Source: UBA2336 sp031395485
GTDB taxonomy: Bacteria > Bacteroidota > Bacteroidia > Cytophagales > Cyclobacteriaceae
Reading direction: 5' to 3'
Assembly (NCBI GenBank): GCA_031395485.1
Contig: JANNUS010000004.1
Location: 1 to 64,000, forward strand
Length of the DNA stretch: 64,000 bases
The translations under genes and the position numbers were made by a program. The notes under the pieces are model-generated. The model was given only the letters and a program-made list of their open reading frames with translations, searched no databases and was not told the origin of the DNA. Positions 9,104 through 18,008 of the stretch are shown here, piece by piece (within the stretch, counting starts at the first letter, position 1; every line of letters begins with the position of its first letter).

Positions 9104-12100
9104 CTATTTTTTTCGCGGCAAGGATGGTAACACGATTTCAAAGGTGCTTCCAATTCCTAGTTTTGAACTTACTTTTATAGTGCCTCCTAACTTCTCCAGG
9201 GCTTCTTTCACAATGTATAACCCTAGCCCAGAGCCACTGCTTTTGTCGCTAGCGCGGTAAAACATTCTAAATATATTTTTCTTAGGCTCTTCAGCAATGC
9301 CAATACCATTATCGGTTACTTTTATGGTTGCACCTGCTTTACCGGTGGTTACTTGAATCAGCACATAGGGACTTGGATTATTTGGGTTATAGTACTTCAG
9401 AGCGTTAGCAATTAAATTACTTAGAATAATACCCAGCCTAACTTTATCGCTATAGAGCGGAATTTTGCCCGAAACATTAATGCTTTTTTTGATGTGCTTT
9501 TTCTCTTCAAGGTATTCAAGGTTATCAAAAATTTCTGAGAGTAGATATTCAAAATCGATGACCGTAACCGTCAGTTCAAGTCGGGCATTTCTGGAGTAAT
9601 CAATAATTTCATTAATAAAGAGGTCAAGTTTTTTTACACTTTTTTCGATCAAGTTGATGTAGTGATCCTTATTTTGTGTCTCCATGCGGGAAAGATTGAC
9701 CAAGCCAAGAATGGAGGCAAGCGGAGCGCGTAAATCGTGTGAAGTACTATACACGAAGCTGTCTAACTCACTATTTAGTTTACGAAGTTCTGCGTTCCGT
9801 TTCTCGACACGCGATACGCGCCACGTGTAAGCGGTATAGAAAATTGAAAGTATAACGATAATGCTTACAGCATAAAACCAATACGTTTGATAGAAGAATG
9901 GTAATACAGTAAAGTGCATTGCCGCTCCTTGCTCGTTCCAAACACCATCGTTATTGCATGCAATGACCCGAAATGTATATTCGCCTGGTGGTATGTTTGT
10001 ATACTCGGCTTGCCTTTTAGTTCCGGCATTTTCCCAACTTGGGTCTAGCCCATCAAGCTTGTATTTAAACTGAATTTTAGAAGGCGCAAAATAGCTTAGT
10101 GCTGTATAATTAAAGATATATCGGAGATTACCAGGCTGGATTTCAACAGTATCGTGAGTAATGTTGTCAACATCAGTCTGTAAACTGGTGATATATACTG
10201 GTGGAATTATTTTATTTTCCTTTATTTTTTCTGTAAAAAAAACTGCTATGCCTCCTATGGTTGGTATCCAAAGTTTACCGGTTGACGATACGATAGATCG
10301 AGTTGCCCCTGTGCACTCTTTATTCTTCATACCATCATCGTTATTGTAGAGTTTTGTTGGAATGGTTAAAAGTGACCCTTTTTTATATTGGACTATATCC
10401 TCGTAGTTAATTTTTAGAACTCCCGTGTTCGTTGTAATCCAGGCGTTTCCGGTGGCATCCTCAAGCCAATCGAAGTAGGTACAACCCGCTTGCAACCCGC
10501 TAAGGAGTACATTCTTTATAGTTGATCCGTCAAAATAATGAGGCCCGGTATTACAAATCAACCATGCTCCCCCATCTTTATCCAGGTGTATATTAAAGAT
10601 GAGAATACCTGCATCATCCTTGGTAACAGAAAAAGTTTTGGTCTTCCCATCTGCATAAAGAATAGTCATGCCACCACTGTGTGTACCTATATATACGTTG
10701 CCCATCAAATCTTCTTCCATTGCAAGCACGTAATTTGATCCCAATGCATTTTGCTTATCATAAACCTTGATAACTTTACCATCTTTAAATTTAGCTACGC
10801 CTCCTGTTCTGGAAGCAAACAATAGATTGCCGGTTTTATCGCGTAAAATTCTACGCATATCATTCGCGGGTAGCCCATCTTTTGTTGTATAAAGTTTTTC
10901 TTTGGTTCCCGCTATTTTTAAAATTCCTTCATAAGAAGCTATCCAAATATCTCCGTTTGATTCAGGTAAAATATCGCGAATGCTGGCTCTATTTAGGGAG
11001 TTTTTTAGGGTGATTTTTTTTACTTCACCGTCTTTATAAACGTCAAGGTCGCCACCATCAGAGCCTATATAGAATTTTTTATCGGAACCTTCTACAACAA
11101 TGTTTACCCGATCCATCGAAAGACCTTGTGCTGTAGTAAAGTTTACAATTCCTGTTTCTTTTACCTGAATAAGACCGCTTCGCCCTGTACTCATCCATAG
11201 GCTTCCTTCATTATCGAGGCTTAGGTCATTAATTCTTGTAAAGGGGTAGCCGTCATGTTCATCTATAAATTCAAAGTTTGTAAGCTGTTTATTAATTCGT
11301 GCCAGTCCAATTTCGGTAGCAATTAGAATGCGATCCTGCGGATCGTGAATTATTCTATTAATGGGTATATTTTGTAGGAAGGTGGGTGAAGTAATTTTCC
11401 CTTCAGTTATAATATTTAATCCATCGGTAGTGCCAATGAGTATTTCGTTATTTTTTGTAACGCCAAGTGAATTTATTGAGTTACTGACTAGCCCATCGGC
11501 AGTAGTATAATTCAAAAATGTTTTGCCATCATATTTTACAACTCCGTTCCCGTCCGTACTAATCCAAAGTATGTTATTGCTGTCTTTTTTTAAGTCCGAG
11601 ATGGTATTGGTATCAAAAAATGGACTGTTTATTTTATAGATTGAATCATTTTCGATTTTGAAGAGCCCATCATTGTTTGACCCAACCCAAATTGTCCCGT
11701 TATCTTCGAGGTATAGACATCGGATTGACTTGGGGAGGTAGCGATTTGTTGAATCGATTGCTGAAAATTTGTTTCCATCATATTTTACTATTCCACTTCC
11801 TTGCGAAGCAAACCATAATATTCCTCGTTTATCTTCATACACTCTGTAAAATGCATCTGTAGAAAGAAAGGGAAGATTGTTATGATCAAACACCATAGCG
11901 TTTTTGCCATCAAACCGAACAAGGCCATTGTATGTTGTAATCCAGATGAAACCAGTTTTAGCCTGAATAGATGAGGTGATGTTATTTGATATCATTCCGT
12001 TTTCACCTGTCCATTGATAGACAGATGCTTGTGAAAGTAACGTGTTGGGAGTGTACTCAGTTGGTTGCGCTTGTAAAAGCGAAAAATGAATTAGTAAACA

Positions 12101-12130
12101 AAATAATAACACTATCTTATGCGTAGCCAT
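9104..12130 (-). CDS. Two-component sensor histidine kinase with propeller sensor
   Basis: The 1008-aa protein has a signal peptide (to about residue 22, ending LLQAQ). About 14 short Reg_prop propeller repeats of the type GxIWxxTxxxGLxxxxG cover most of the periplasmic part, followed by a Y_Y_Y domain near residues 650-715 (KYKLDGLDPSWENAG, NIPPGEYTFRV). One membrane helix (FYAVSIIVILSIFYTAYTW) leads to the HisKA domain with phosphoacceptor His798 in STSHDLRAPL and a HATPase_c domain with N-box NLIANALKYY, G1 DNGIGIA and G2 SGSGLGLYIV. Unlike the hybrid kinases of Bacteroides polysaccharide loci, no receiver or AraC domain follows, so a separate response regulator is needed and none is adjacent. 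The ligand is unknown. Confidence 0.93.
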   Translation of the reverse strand: MATHKIVLLFCLLIHFSLLQAQPTEYTPNTLLSQASVYQWTGENGMISNNITSSIQAKTGFIWITTYNGLVRFDGKNAMVFDHNNLPFLSTDAFYRVYEDKRGILWFASQGSGIVKYDGNKFSAIDSTNRYLPKSIRCLYLEDNGTIWVGSNNDGLFKIENDSIYKINSPFFDTNTISDLKKDSNNILWISTDGNGVVKYDGKTFLNYTTADGLVSNSINSLGVTKNNEILIGTTDGLNIITEGKITSPTFLQNIPINRIIHDPQDRILIATEIGLARINKQLTNFEFIDEHDGYPFTRINDLSLDNEGSLWMSTGRSGLIQVKETGIVNFTTAQGLSMDRVNIVVEGSDKKFYIGSDGGDLDVYKDGEVKKITLKNSLNRASIRDILPESNGDIWIASYEGILKIAGTKEKLYTTKDGLPANDMRRILRDKTGNLLFASRTGGVAKFKDGKVIKVYDKQNALGSNYVLAMEEDLMGNVYIGTHSGGMTILYADGKTKTFSVTKDDAGILIFNIHLDKDGGAWLICNTGPHYFDGSTIKNVLLSGLQAGCTYFDWLEDATGNAWITTNTGVLKINYEDIVQYKKGSLLTIPTKLYNNDDGMKNKECTGATRSIVSSTGKLWIPTIGGIAVFFTEKIKENKIIPPVYITSLQTDVDNITHDTVEIQPGNLRYIFNYTALSYFAPSKIQFKYKLDGLDPSWENAGTKRQAEYTNIPPGEYTFRVIACNNDGVWNEQGAAMHFTVLPFFYQTYWFYAVSIIVILSIFYTAYTWRVSRVEKRNAELRKLNSELDSFVYSTSHDLRAPLASILGLVNLSRMETQNKDHYINLIEKSVKKLDLFINEIIDYSRNARLELTVTVIDFEYLLSEIFDNLEYLEEKKHIKKSINVSGKIPLYSDKVRLGIILSNLIANALKYYNPNNPSPYVLIQVTTGKAGATIKVTDNGIGIAEEPKKNIFRMFYRASDKSSGSGLGLYIVKEALEKLGGTIKVSSKLGIGSTFEIVLPSLPRKK

Positions 12131-12277
12131 TGCTCATATTTTCAGATGGAAAGACGATCATTGAATTCTGCAACTTAAAAGTTTAACAACCCTGAGGGCA
12201 TTAAGGTTTTTATAAATTGTAGTAGCTTGATTTTTTCCCTTCCAAAAAGTAATCTATTTTAAAGGAATTTTAAAATC

Positions 12278-13507
12278 ATGGAAAGAAGTGATTTGCAAAA
12301 ACTATTGAGTATACCAGTAATTGTCGCAGCACTGGGCTATTTTGTAGACATATACGATTTGTTGCTTTTTAGTATTGTTCGCGTAACCAGCCTAAAATCT
12401 TTAGGTGTAGCCGATTCAGAATTGTTAAGCCAAGGGATTTTTCTGATCAATTCTCAAATGGCAGGTTTGCTTATAGGAGGCATTATTTGGGGAATTATGG
12501 GCGATAAGAAAGGGAGGCTATCGGTCTTGTTTGGATCTATATTATTGTATTCACTTGCCAATATTGCGAATGGTTTTGTGGCCACTGTCGATCAGTATGC
12601 GTTGCTAAGATTTATTGCAGGTATTGGCTTAGCCGGTGAGTTAGGTGCCGGAATCACGTTGGTTTCTGAGGTATTGCCAACACATTTGCGCGGATATGGA
12701 ACCACCATTGTTGCAAGCGTTGGATTGCTAGGCGCAGTGGTTGCAAATTTTGTAGCGCGCGAATTTGATTGGCAAGTTGCGTACTTCATTGGTGGTGGGT
12801 TAGGATTACTTTTATTATTTACACGCGTGAGTGTTATGGAGTCTGGTATTTTCTTAAAGGTTAAACAGCAAAACGTTGAGCGAGGAAATTTTTTAACGCT
12901 CTTTACAAATCACGAACGGTTAAAGCGGTTTGTTAGCTGCATTTTAATTGGGTTACCCATTTGGTATGTGATTGGCATATTGATTACGTTCTCACGTGAA
13001 CTCGCACCGGCAATTGGCGTGGTTGGGCCTGTGATGGTGGGGGATGCAGTAATGTATAGTTATTTAGGGTTGGCTGCTGGCGATCTTTCAAGTGGATTAC
13101 TGAGCCAGTGGGCACGATCGCGAAAGAAAATTGTGCTCATGTTTATTTTACTTACGCTGGTCTTTGTTTTACTGTACTTGTATTCACCCGTTAAAACTTC
13201 ATCATTTTTCTATTTTTCTTGTTTTTGTTTGGGCTTTGGTGTTGGGTATTGGGCCTTATTTGTGACTATAGCGGCAGAGCAGTTTGGAACCAATTTGCGA
13301 TCTACAGTAGCCACAACTGTACCTAATTTTATCCGCGGTACAGTAGTGCCGATTACACTTGCTTTCGAATTCTTCCGTGTTAAAATTGGTATAATTCCGG
13401 GCGCTTTGGTGGTGGGTATTGTAACGATCGTCATTGCCTTGCTGGCTTTACGGCCACTCAATGAAACTTTTGGTAAGGATTTAAATTTTCTGGAGCGCGA
13501 TTCTTAG
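12278..13507 (+). CDS. MFS transporter
   Basis: This 409-aa inner-membrane protein has about 12 hydrophobic helices. It carries the major-facilitator signature between helices 2 and 3 as WGIMGDKKGRLSVL and a second family mark in helix 5 to loop (ELGAGITLVSEVLPTHLRGYG), which resembles the metabolite/sugar-proton symporter branch. A charged FDIYDL-like segment (YFVDIYDLLLF) in helix 1 is also typical of that branch. Substrate cannot be read from sequence. It is transcribed divergently from the propeller kinase across a 147-bp gap, so co-regulation is possible but unproven. Confidence 0.9.
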   Translation: MERSDLQKLLSIPVIVAALGYFVDIYDLLLFSIVRVTSLKSLGVADSELLSQGIFLINSQMAGLLIGGIIWGIMGDKKGRLSVLFGSILLYSLANIANGFVATVDQYALLRFIAGIGLAGELGAGITLVSEVLPTHLRGYGTTIVASVGLLGAVVANFVAREFDWQVAYFIGGGLGLLLLFTRVSVMESGIFLKVKQQNVERGNFLTLFTNHERLKRFVSCILIGLPIWYVIGILITFSRELAPAIGVVGPVMVGDAVMYSYLGLAAGDLSSGLLSQWARSRKKIVLMFILLTLVFVLLYLYSPVKTSSFFYFSCFCLGFGVGYWALFVTIAAEQFGTNLRSTVATTVPNFIRGTVVPITLAFEFFRVKIGIIPGALVVGIVTIVIALLALRPLNETFGKDLNFLERDS

Positions 13508-13563
13508 CAGCAGGATTGATATTTTATTTTTATCTTACTACGTGGACGAACGCAAAATAACTT

Positions 13564-13646
13564 ACGTCATTTCAAGCGGGAGCGAGGAATCCCAAACAAT
13601 GCTCTCCAAAGGGGATTTCTCACTTGTGCCTCATTTGAAATGATCT
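13564..13646. repeat. Degenerate palindromic intergenic repeat
   Basis: The left arm starts GTCATTTCAAGCG and continues to GAGGAATCCC. The right arm runs from GGGGATTTCTC to TTTGAAATGAT. The arms are imperfect inverted repeats, with TCATTTCAA and GAAATCCC matches at the outer and inner ends. Elements of this look are scattered between genes in many Bacteroidota chromosomes. It fills most of the 183-bp gap between the MFS gene and the TPR kinase gene. Confidence 0.65.
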
Positions 13647-13690
13647 GTTTATTTGTTATTGCGTAATATCCGTTACTGAAAAACTTAGAT

Positions 13691-15766
13691 GTGGTGAAGA
13701 ATTTTTTTATTTGGATACTCTTGATGGCATGTAGTGTTCAGGTTATTGCTCAAAATAAAAAATTGATTGATAGCTTAAAAGTAGCATTGAAGAAGAACGA
13801 AGGCATCATTCGCTTTAATATATTAAATGATCTTGGTTTTGAGTACAGACTTTCCTATCCCGACAGTACAATTTATTATTGTCAGCAAGCATACGATCTC
13901 GGCATTGCGATAAAAATTTCAAAAGACCTGGCTAAGCCACTGAGTTTCATTGGGCTGGCTAAAAAGTTTAATGGCGATTATAAGGGAGCATTTCAATTTC
14001 ACAATCAAGCTATTGATGTTGCCATGCAGCAAAGTGACTCCATTCAACTCGGATTTTGTTACAATAATTTCGGACGATTGTTTTATGACCAGGGAGATAT
14101 TTCTCGTGCTTATGATACTTTTTTAAAAGCGAAGCAGGTATTTGATGCTATTAAAAATCAATCTGGCCTTGCATATGTCTATCGCAGCTTGTCCGATTTG
14201 TATAGATCTCAAAATGACTACCCCAAAGCACTAGAAATGTCCATGCAGGCTCTTAGTATCCGTAGACGATCAGGAGATTCACGTGCAATTATTTCTTCCT
14301 TAATGGAATTAGGTACATTGTACACGGATATGAAAAGCAAAGCCAATGCGGTACGAAGTTTCGAGCAGGCTGACTCCATTGCGTTAAGTTTAGACGACTG
14401 GATAAGTGATGCGGAGATTAAAATAAAGTTTGGGGAATTTTTGGTTAACAATGATGAAGTCCAAAGGGCATCAATCATGGCCAATGATGTATTTATGTAT
14501 GTAAGAGAAACTAAAAATAAACGCCTTCAGCCACAGGCATTTCACCTGATGGGTATTGTTTCCTATTATGAACAAAGTCTCGATAAGGCTATAGCTTTTT
14601 TTAGTAGTGTAGTTTCTTTTACGGAGAAAAGTCATCTCGATTTACAACGTGATGCGTACTTCTATCTAAGTAAAATTTACGAAAAGCAAGGCAAACAAGC
14701 GGAAGCAACTCAGGCAACTATTAAGTATTTGATTTTAAAGGAGTCTCTTCAAAATGTAGAACTTGCAAGACAAATTGAGAAGCTTCAATTCCAATTGGAA
14801 ATCGAAAAGAAGGAGGTGGAAAATGAGCAATTGAAGGCAAGTGAAGTTCAGAAAGTGGCTATTATTCGTCAGCAGAAATTAGAAAAAATTCTTCTGGTAA
14901 TTGTTGCAAGCTTTACTACTGGCCTATTTTTTCTTCAATGGATAAATAGTAAGAAGCGAAGAGAGGCTAGTGAAAAGCTAGCTATGCAAAATGCAGAAAT
15001 TGCCAAACAGGACGAGGAGATTAAGCGACAGAATGAAAAACTTTTTAAACATAACCAACTGCTCTCCGAATTAAATAATGAGAAAGACACACTCATGAAT
15101 ATTGTAGCGCATGATTTAAAATCACCCCTTAACCGAATCAAAGGACTAACCGATTTAATTGAAATGAGTTTGGTGAAGTTAGATGAAGATCAACGGAAAT
15201 ACTTATCACTCATTAAGGACTCTACGCGCATGGGTATTGACCTGATCCTGGATTTACTAGACGTAAATTCACTAGAAGTAAACCGCGAGCCAAATTATTC
15301 AATTTTTGATTTAAATAGTTTTCTCATTGATCGAGTTAACATGTTCCGCCAGCATGCATTAGCCAAGCAGATTGATATTAAATTTGAGCAACAGACGAAG
15401 GATTTGGTTTTCCTGGATCAAGACTATCTTGCAAGAATCATGGATAACCTGATATCAAATGCAATAAAATTTTCACCGAAAGGCCTGCTTATCACACTTA
15501 GGTTTGGTCAACAAGATGAATATTTGTTTATTTCAATTAAGGATCAAGGGCCAGGGTTTAGCCAAGATGACAGAAAATTTCTTTTTCAAAAATTTAGAAA
15601 GTTGAGTGCACGCCCAACAGGTGGTGAAAGTTCTAATGGCCTGGGACTTGCCATCGTGAAAACGTTAGTAGACAGATTAGAGGGAAGCATCGAGCTTAAT
15701 ACTGAGCCCGGCAAGGGGAGTGAGTTTATTGTTCGATTCCCATTAAAGGATAAGGTAATTGTTTAA
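13691..15766 (+). CDS. TPR-containing sensor histidine kinase
   Basis: The 691-aa protein opens at a GTG and has a signal peptide ending near VIAQ. Six or so tetratricopeptide repeats occupy residues 30-330 in the periplasm (for example the FNGDYKGAFQFHNQAIDVA and FYDQGDISRAYDTF helices). A membrane helix lies at about 398-416 and a coiled coil at 420-460. HisKA follows with His474 in NIVAHDLKSPLNRI, then HATPase_c with N-box MDNLISNAIKFS, G1 DQGPGF and G2 SNGLGLAIV. The usual pattern in Bacteroidota is a TPR sensor that detects a periplasmic or peptide partner. No response regulator is adjacent; two small secreted proteins follow. Confidence 0.92.
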   Translation: MVKNFFIWILLMACSVQVIAQNKKLIDSLKVALKKNEGIIRFNILNDLGFEYRLSYPDSTIYYCQQAYDLGIAIKISKDLAKPLSFIGLAKKFNGDYKGAFQFHNQAIDVAMQQSDSIQLGFCYNNFGRLFYDQGDISRAYDTFLKAKQVFDAIKNQSGLAYVYRSLSDLYRSQNDYPKALEMSMQALSIRRRSGDSRAIISSLMELGTLYTDMKSKANAVRSFEQADSIALSLDDWISDAEIKIKFGEFLVNNDEVQRASIMANDVFMYVRETKNKRLQPQAFHLMGIVSYYEQSLDKAIAFFSSVVSFTEKSHLDLQRDAYFYLSKIYEKQGKQAEATQATIKYLILKESLQNVELARQIEKLQFQLEIEKKEVENEQLKASEVQKVAIIRQQKLEKILLVIVASFTTGLFFLQWINSKKRREASEKLAMQNAEIAKQDEEIKRQNEKLFKHNQLLSELNNEKDTLMNIVAHDLKSPLNRIKGLTDLIEMSLVKLDEDQRKYLSLIKDSTRMGIDLILDLLDVNSLEVNREPNYSIFDLNSFLIDRVNMFRQHALAKQIDIKFEQQTKDLVFLDQDYLARIMDNLISNAIKFSPKGLLITLRFGQQDEYLFISIKDQGPGFSQDDRKFLFQKFRKLSARPTGGESSNGLGLAIVKTLVDRLEGSIELNTEPGKGSEFIVRFPLKDKVIV

Positions 15767-15828
15767 ATCCTTTACCTGCGGTTAAACCTTTTACCGTCAG
15801 GATTGTCTTACAATAAAACCAAAGAAAT

Positions 15829-16149
15829 ATGAAAACAAGAATCATTGCAGCGCTTATTATTATTATTGTGGCGTCAGCTTCAACTGATTCCCTCGCGCAA
15901 GCACGAAAGGATGTTCGCCAAAAGGCTCAACGTGTACGAATTGCGGAAGGGAGAAAGGATGGCGAAGTTACTAACGGTGAGGCAGCGCTACTCAACAAGC
16001 AGCAAAGGAGTATCCGCAGGAGTGAGCGCAGAGCAAAAGCAGACGGAGAAGTAACGGTGCGTGAAAAAGTTGTTATTGAACGTAAGCAAGACAGGGCAAG
16101 CCGGAATATTCGAAGAGCAAAAAATAATGATATTGAAAAGAAGGACTAA
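15829..16149 (+). CDS. Small basic secreted protein with internal repeat
   Basis: A 106-aa protein with a clear signal peptide (MKTRIIAALIIIIVASAS, cleavage after SLAQA). The mature part is very rich in Arg and Lys and contains two copies of a unit of about 25 residues. The first reads GRKDGEVTNGEAALLNKQQRS and the second AKADGEVTVREKVVIERKQDR, each followed by an R-I-RR segment. It is 62 bp after the TPR kinase gene and ends at a strong terminator. No function is known to me; a periplasmic binding role for an acidic polymer or another protein would be inference. Confidence 0.8.
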   Translation: MKTRIIAALIIIIVASASTDSLAQARKDVRQKAQRVRIAEGRKDGEVTNGEAALLNKQQRSIRRSERRAKADGEVTVREKVVIERKQDRASRNIRRAKNNDIEKKD

Positions 16150-16166
16150 CCTTCGATAAAGTATTA

Positions 16167-16204
16167 ACGCCTAACCAATGCTTGTTGGTTAGGCGTTTTT
16201 TTTT
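16167..16204 (+). terminator. Strong Rho-independent terminator
   Basis: A perfect 12-bp stem (16167-16178 with 16185-16196, 6-nt loop) is followed by nine T residues. It ends the transcript carrying the 106-aa basic secreted protein and probably the TPR kinase. Confidence 0.92.
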
Positions 16205-16208
16205 AACG

Positions 16209-16216
16209 TAGATTTG
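16209..16216 (+). promoter_or_regulatory. Candidate Bacteroidota-type -7 box
   Basis: TAGATTTG is an exact match to the TAnnTTTG -7 element of Bacteroidota sigma-70 promoters. A TTGG lies 20 bp upstream, inside the preceding terminator stem, in the position of the -33 TTTG box. A start around 16223 would give the 80-aa gene a leader of about 30 nt. Confidence 0.45.
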
Positions 16217-16252
16217 TGAATATTTTATTCCGCGAATTTTCAGTCGAGTATT

Positions 16253-16495
16253 ATGAGAAAAACAGTAACATTATTCATTATTCTAGTAGCCTGCGTAACG
16301 GTGAGTGCGCAACAAAAACAACGAAAACTGACCAATGATGAAGCTTCAAAAATGACACAAGAACAGCGACTCGTTTATGAAACAGATCGAAAGAGCAAAA
16401 ATGGAAAGCGATCATTGAGTTTGAAGAAGCGTGAGCGCATTAATGCGAAGCAACAACGCAGAAGTGAACGAATTCACACAAAAAGAAGAAAATAA
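16253..16495 (+). CDS. Small basic secreted protein
   Basis: An 80-aa protein with a signal peptide (MRKTVTLFIILVACVTVSAQ) and a mature part of about 60 residues dominated by Lys, Arg, Gln and Glu (KLTNDEASKMTQEQR, KKRERINAKQQRRSER). It resembles the preceding 106-aa protein in size, export signal and charge but shares no clear repeat with it. It has its own candidate promoter behind the 16167-16204 terminator. The function is unknown. Confidence 0.72.
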   Translation: MRKTVTLFIILVACVTVSAQQKQRKLTNDEASKMTQEQRLVYETDRKSKNGKRSLSLKKRERINAKQQRRSERIHTKRRK

Positions 16496-16517
16496 ACAAT
16501 TTGTATTGGAGTAGTAG

Positions 16518-17663
16518 CTAGACTTTGCCCAGCGCTTGTTCAAGGTCTGCTATTAGATCTTCTGCATCTTCAACACCAATACTTAAGCGAATTAGTGAAT
16601 CAACTAAACCATTTTTAATACGTTCTTCTTTTGGAATGCTCGCGTGTGTCATAGAGGCAGGATGATTCACGAGTGATTCCACGCCACCCAGTGATTCAGC
16701 CAATGCGAAAAGCTCTACACTTTTCATGAGCTGAAATGCTTTTTCGAGGCTGTCATTTTTTAACGTAAATGAAAGCATACCACCGAAGTCGCGCATTTGT
16801 TTTTTTGCAATGGCATGATTTGGGTGATCGGAAAATCCAGGCCAATAGACTTTCCCAACCTTGGGATGTGCCTTTAGAAATTCAGCTATCTTTCTTCCAT
16901 TCAGGCAATGGCGTTCCATTCGCAAGTGCAACGTTTTAATTCCGCGTAATACAAGAAACGAATCCTGTGGGCCAGGCACGGCACCGCAAGCGTTATTAAT
17001 AAAGGCAAGCTCCTGATGAATTTTTTCATCATTTGTAATAAGAGCTCCCATAATAACATCTGAGTGCCCACCCAAGTATTTAGTAACCGAATGCATCACG
17101 ATATTAGCACCTAAGTCCAGTGGGTTTTGAAGATAAGGTGAGGCAAAGGTGTTATCGACAGCCACTAATATGTTTTGTTTTTTGGCAATATCCACGCAAG
17201 CTTTTATGTCGATAATGTTTATCAGTGGATTGCTGGGTGTCTCCAGCCAAATTAATTTTGTTTTCGGATTAACGTATGCTTGAATAGCAGATGCATCTGT
17301 TAAGTCAATAAAATGGAATTTAATTCCGAAACGCTCGTAAACGCGTCTAAACATTCGGTATGATCCTCCGTACAAGTCGTTACTTGTAATTACTTCATCG
17401 CCAGAGTTCAGCAATTTAATCACAGCATCGGTTGCTCCCATACCAGAAGAAAAACATAATGCAAACTTTCCGTTTTCCAATGCGGCCAAACTTTTTTGAA
17501 GCGCATTTCGGGTAGGGTTTGCTCCGCGCGCATAGGCATAGCCTTTATGATTGGCCGGTTCTTCCTGCACATAGGTTGACGTTTGAAAAATGGGCGTCAT
17601 AATGGCTCCGGTTGTAGGGTCTGGCGATACTCCGGCATGCACAGCTTTTGTTCCAAATTTCAT
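16518..17663 (-). CDS. Cystathionine gamma-synthase family PLP enzyme
   Basis: This 381-aa protein belongs to the Cys/Met metabolism PLP family (MetB/MetC/CGL/MetZ). It shows KAVHAG at the N-terminus, YARGANPTRNALQ, SSGMGATDAV, DNTFASPYLQNPLDLGAN and the PLP lysine in HSVTKYLGGHSD. It uses an activated homoserine with cysteine to make cystathionine, or runs a related beta/gamma elimination; the members are not separable by eye. The size and the absence of MetC-type features favour a gamma-synthase or gamma-lyase. It is the last gene of a minus-strand group with the 107-aa protein and the ParA-like ATPase, 21 bp after the former. Confidence 0.88.
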   Translation of the reverse strand: MKFGTKAVHAGVSPDPTTGAIMTPIFQTSTYVQEEPANHKGYAYARGANPTRNALQKSLAALENGKFALCFSSGMGATDAVIKLLNSGDEVITSNDLYGGSYRMFRRVYERFGIKFHFIDLTDASAIQAYVNPKTKLIWLETPSNPLINIIDIKACVDIAKKQNILVAVDNTFASPYLQNPLDLGANIVMHSVTKYLGGHSDVIMGALITNDEKIHQELAFINNACGAVPGPQDSFLVLRGIKTLHLRMERHCLNGRKIAEFLKAHPKVGKVYWPGFSDHPNHAIAKKQMRDFGGMLSFTLKNDSLEKAFQLMKSVELFALAESLGGVESLVNHPASMTHASIPKEERIKNGLVDSLIRLSIGVEDAEDLIADLEQALGKV

Positions 17664-17684
17664 ATTTCAGATAATTTAAATTGA

Positions 17685-18008
17685 TTATTTTTTTCTCCAA
17701 TATTCACGGATCGCCTCTTTCCAGGTGTCTGTATTTTTAAGATAAAGTGCGGTATTGATAAGTATTGTTCGCTCACCAGAATTATTTTTTTCAGCTGCTT
17801 TAATTAGTAGATCATAAAATTCATTGGGATTTTGATCGATCATCCGCGTGATTGACTGAAGAATAGTTTCGTCTGATGCCGCTAGCAAGGGTTCAGCGTG
17901 AGTTTCAATCTGAATTTTGTCGCTTAGCGGTGTTGGGCTTACAAACGAAGCCGCCTGTTGTTTTAAAAACAGGTCTAAATCTTTCAGCGGGTTTTTATTC
18001 TTACTCAT
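17685..18008 (-). CDS. Small protein of unknown function coupled to a ParA-like ATPase
   Basis: A 107-aa soluble protein, LKDLDLFLKQQAASFVSPTPL at the N-terminus, then mostly helical (ITRMIDQNPNEFYDLLIKAAEK). No known motif. Its start overlaps the stop of the upstream ParA-like gene by 4 bp, which points to translational coupling and a joint role, for example as the partner that stimulates or positions the ATPase. That role is inference from gene order only. Confidence 0.75.
   Translation of the reverse strand: MSKNKNPLKDLDLFLKQQAASFVSPTPLSDKIQIETHAEPLLAASDETILQSITRMIDQNPNEFYDLLIKAAEKNNSGERTILINTALYLKNTDTWKEAIREYWRKK

Noticed and set aside
12225..12275. Promoter TAGCTTGA and repeats TTTTAAA before the MFS gene
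   Set aside because: TAGCTTGA departs from TAnnTTTG, and the repeats are low-complexity AT sequence around a ribosome-binding region.
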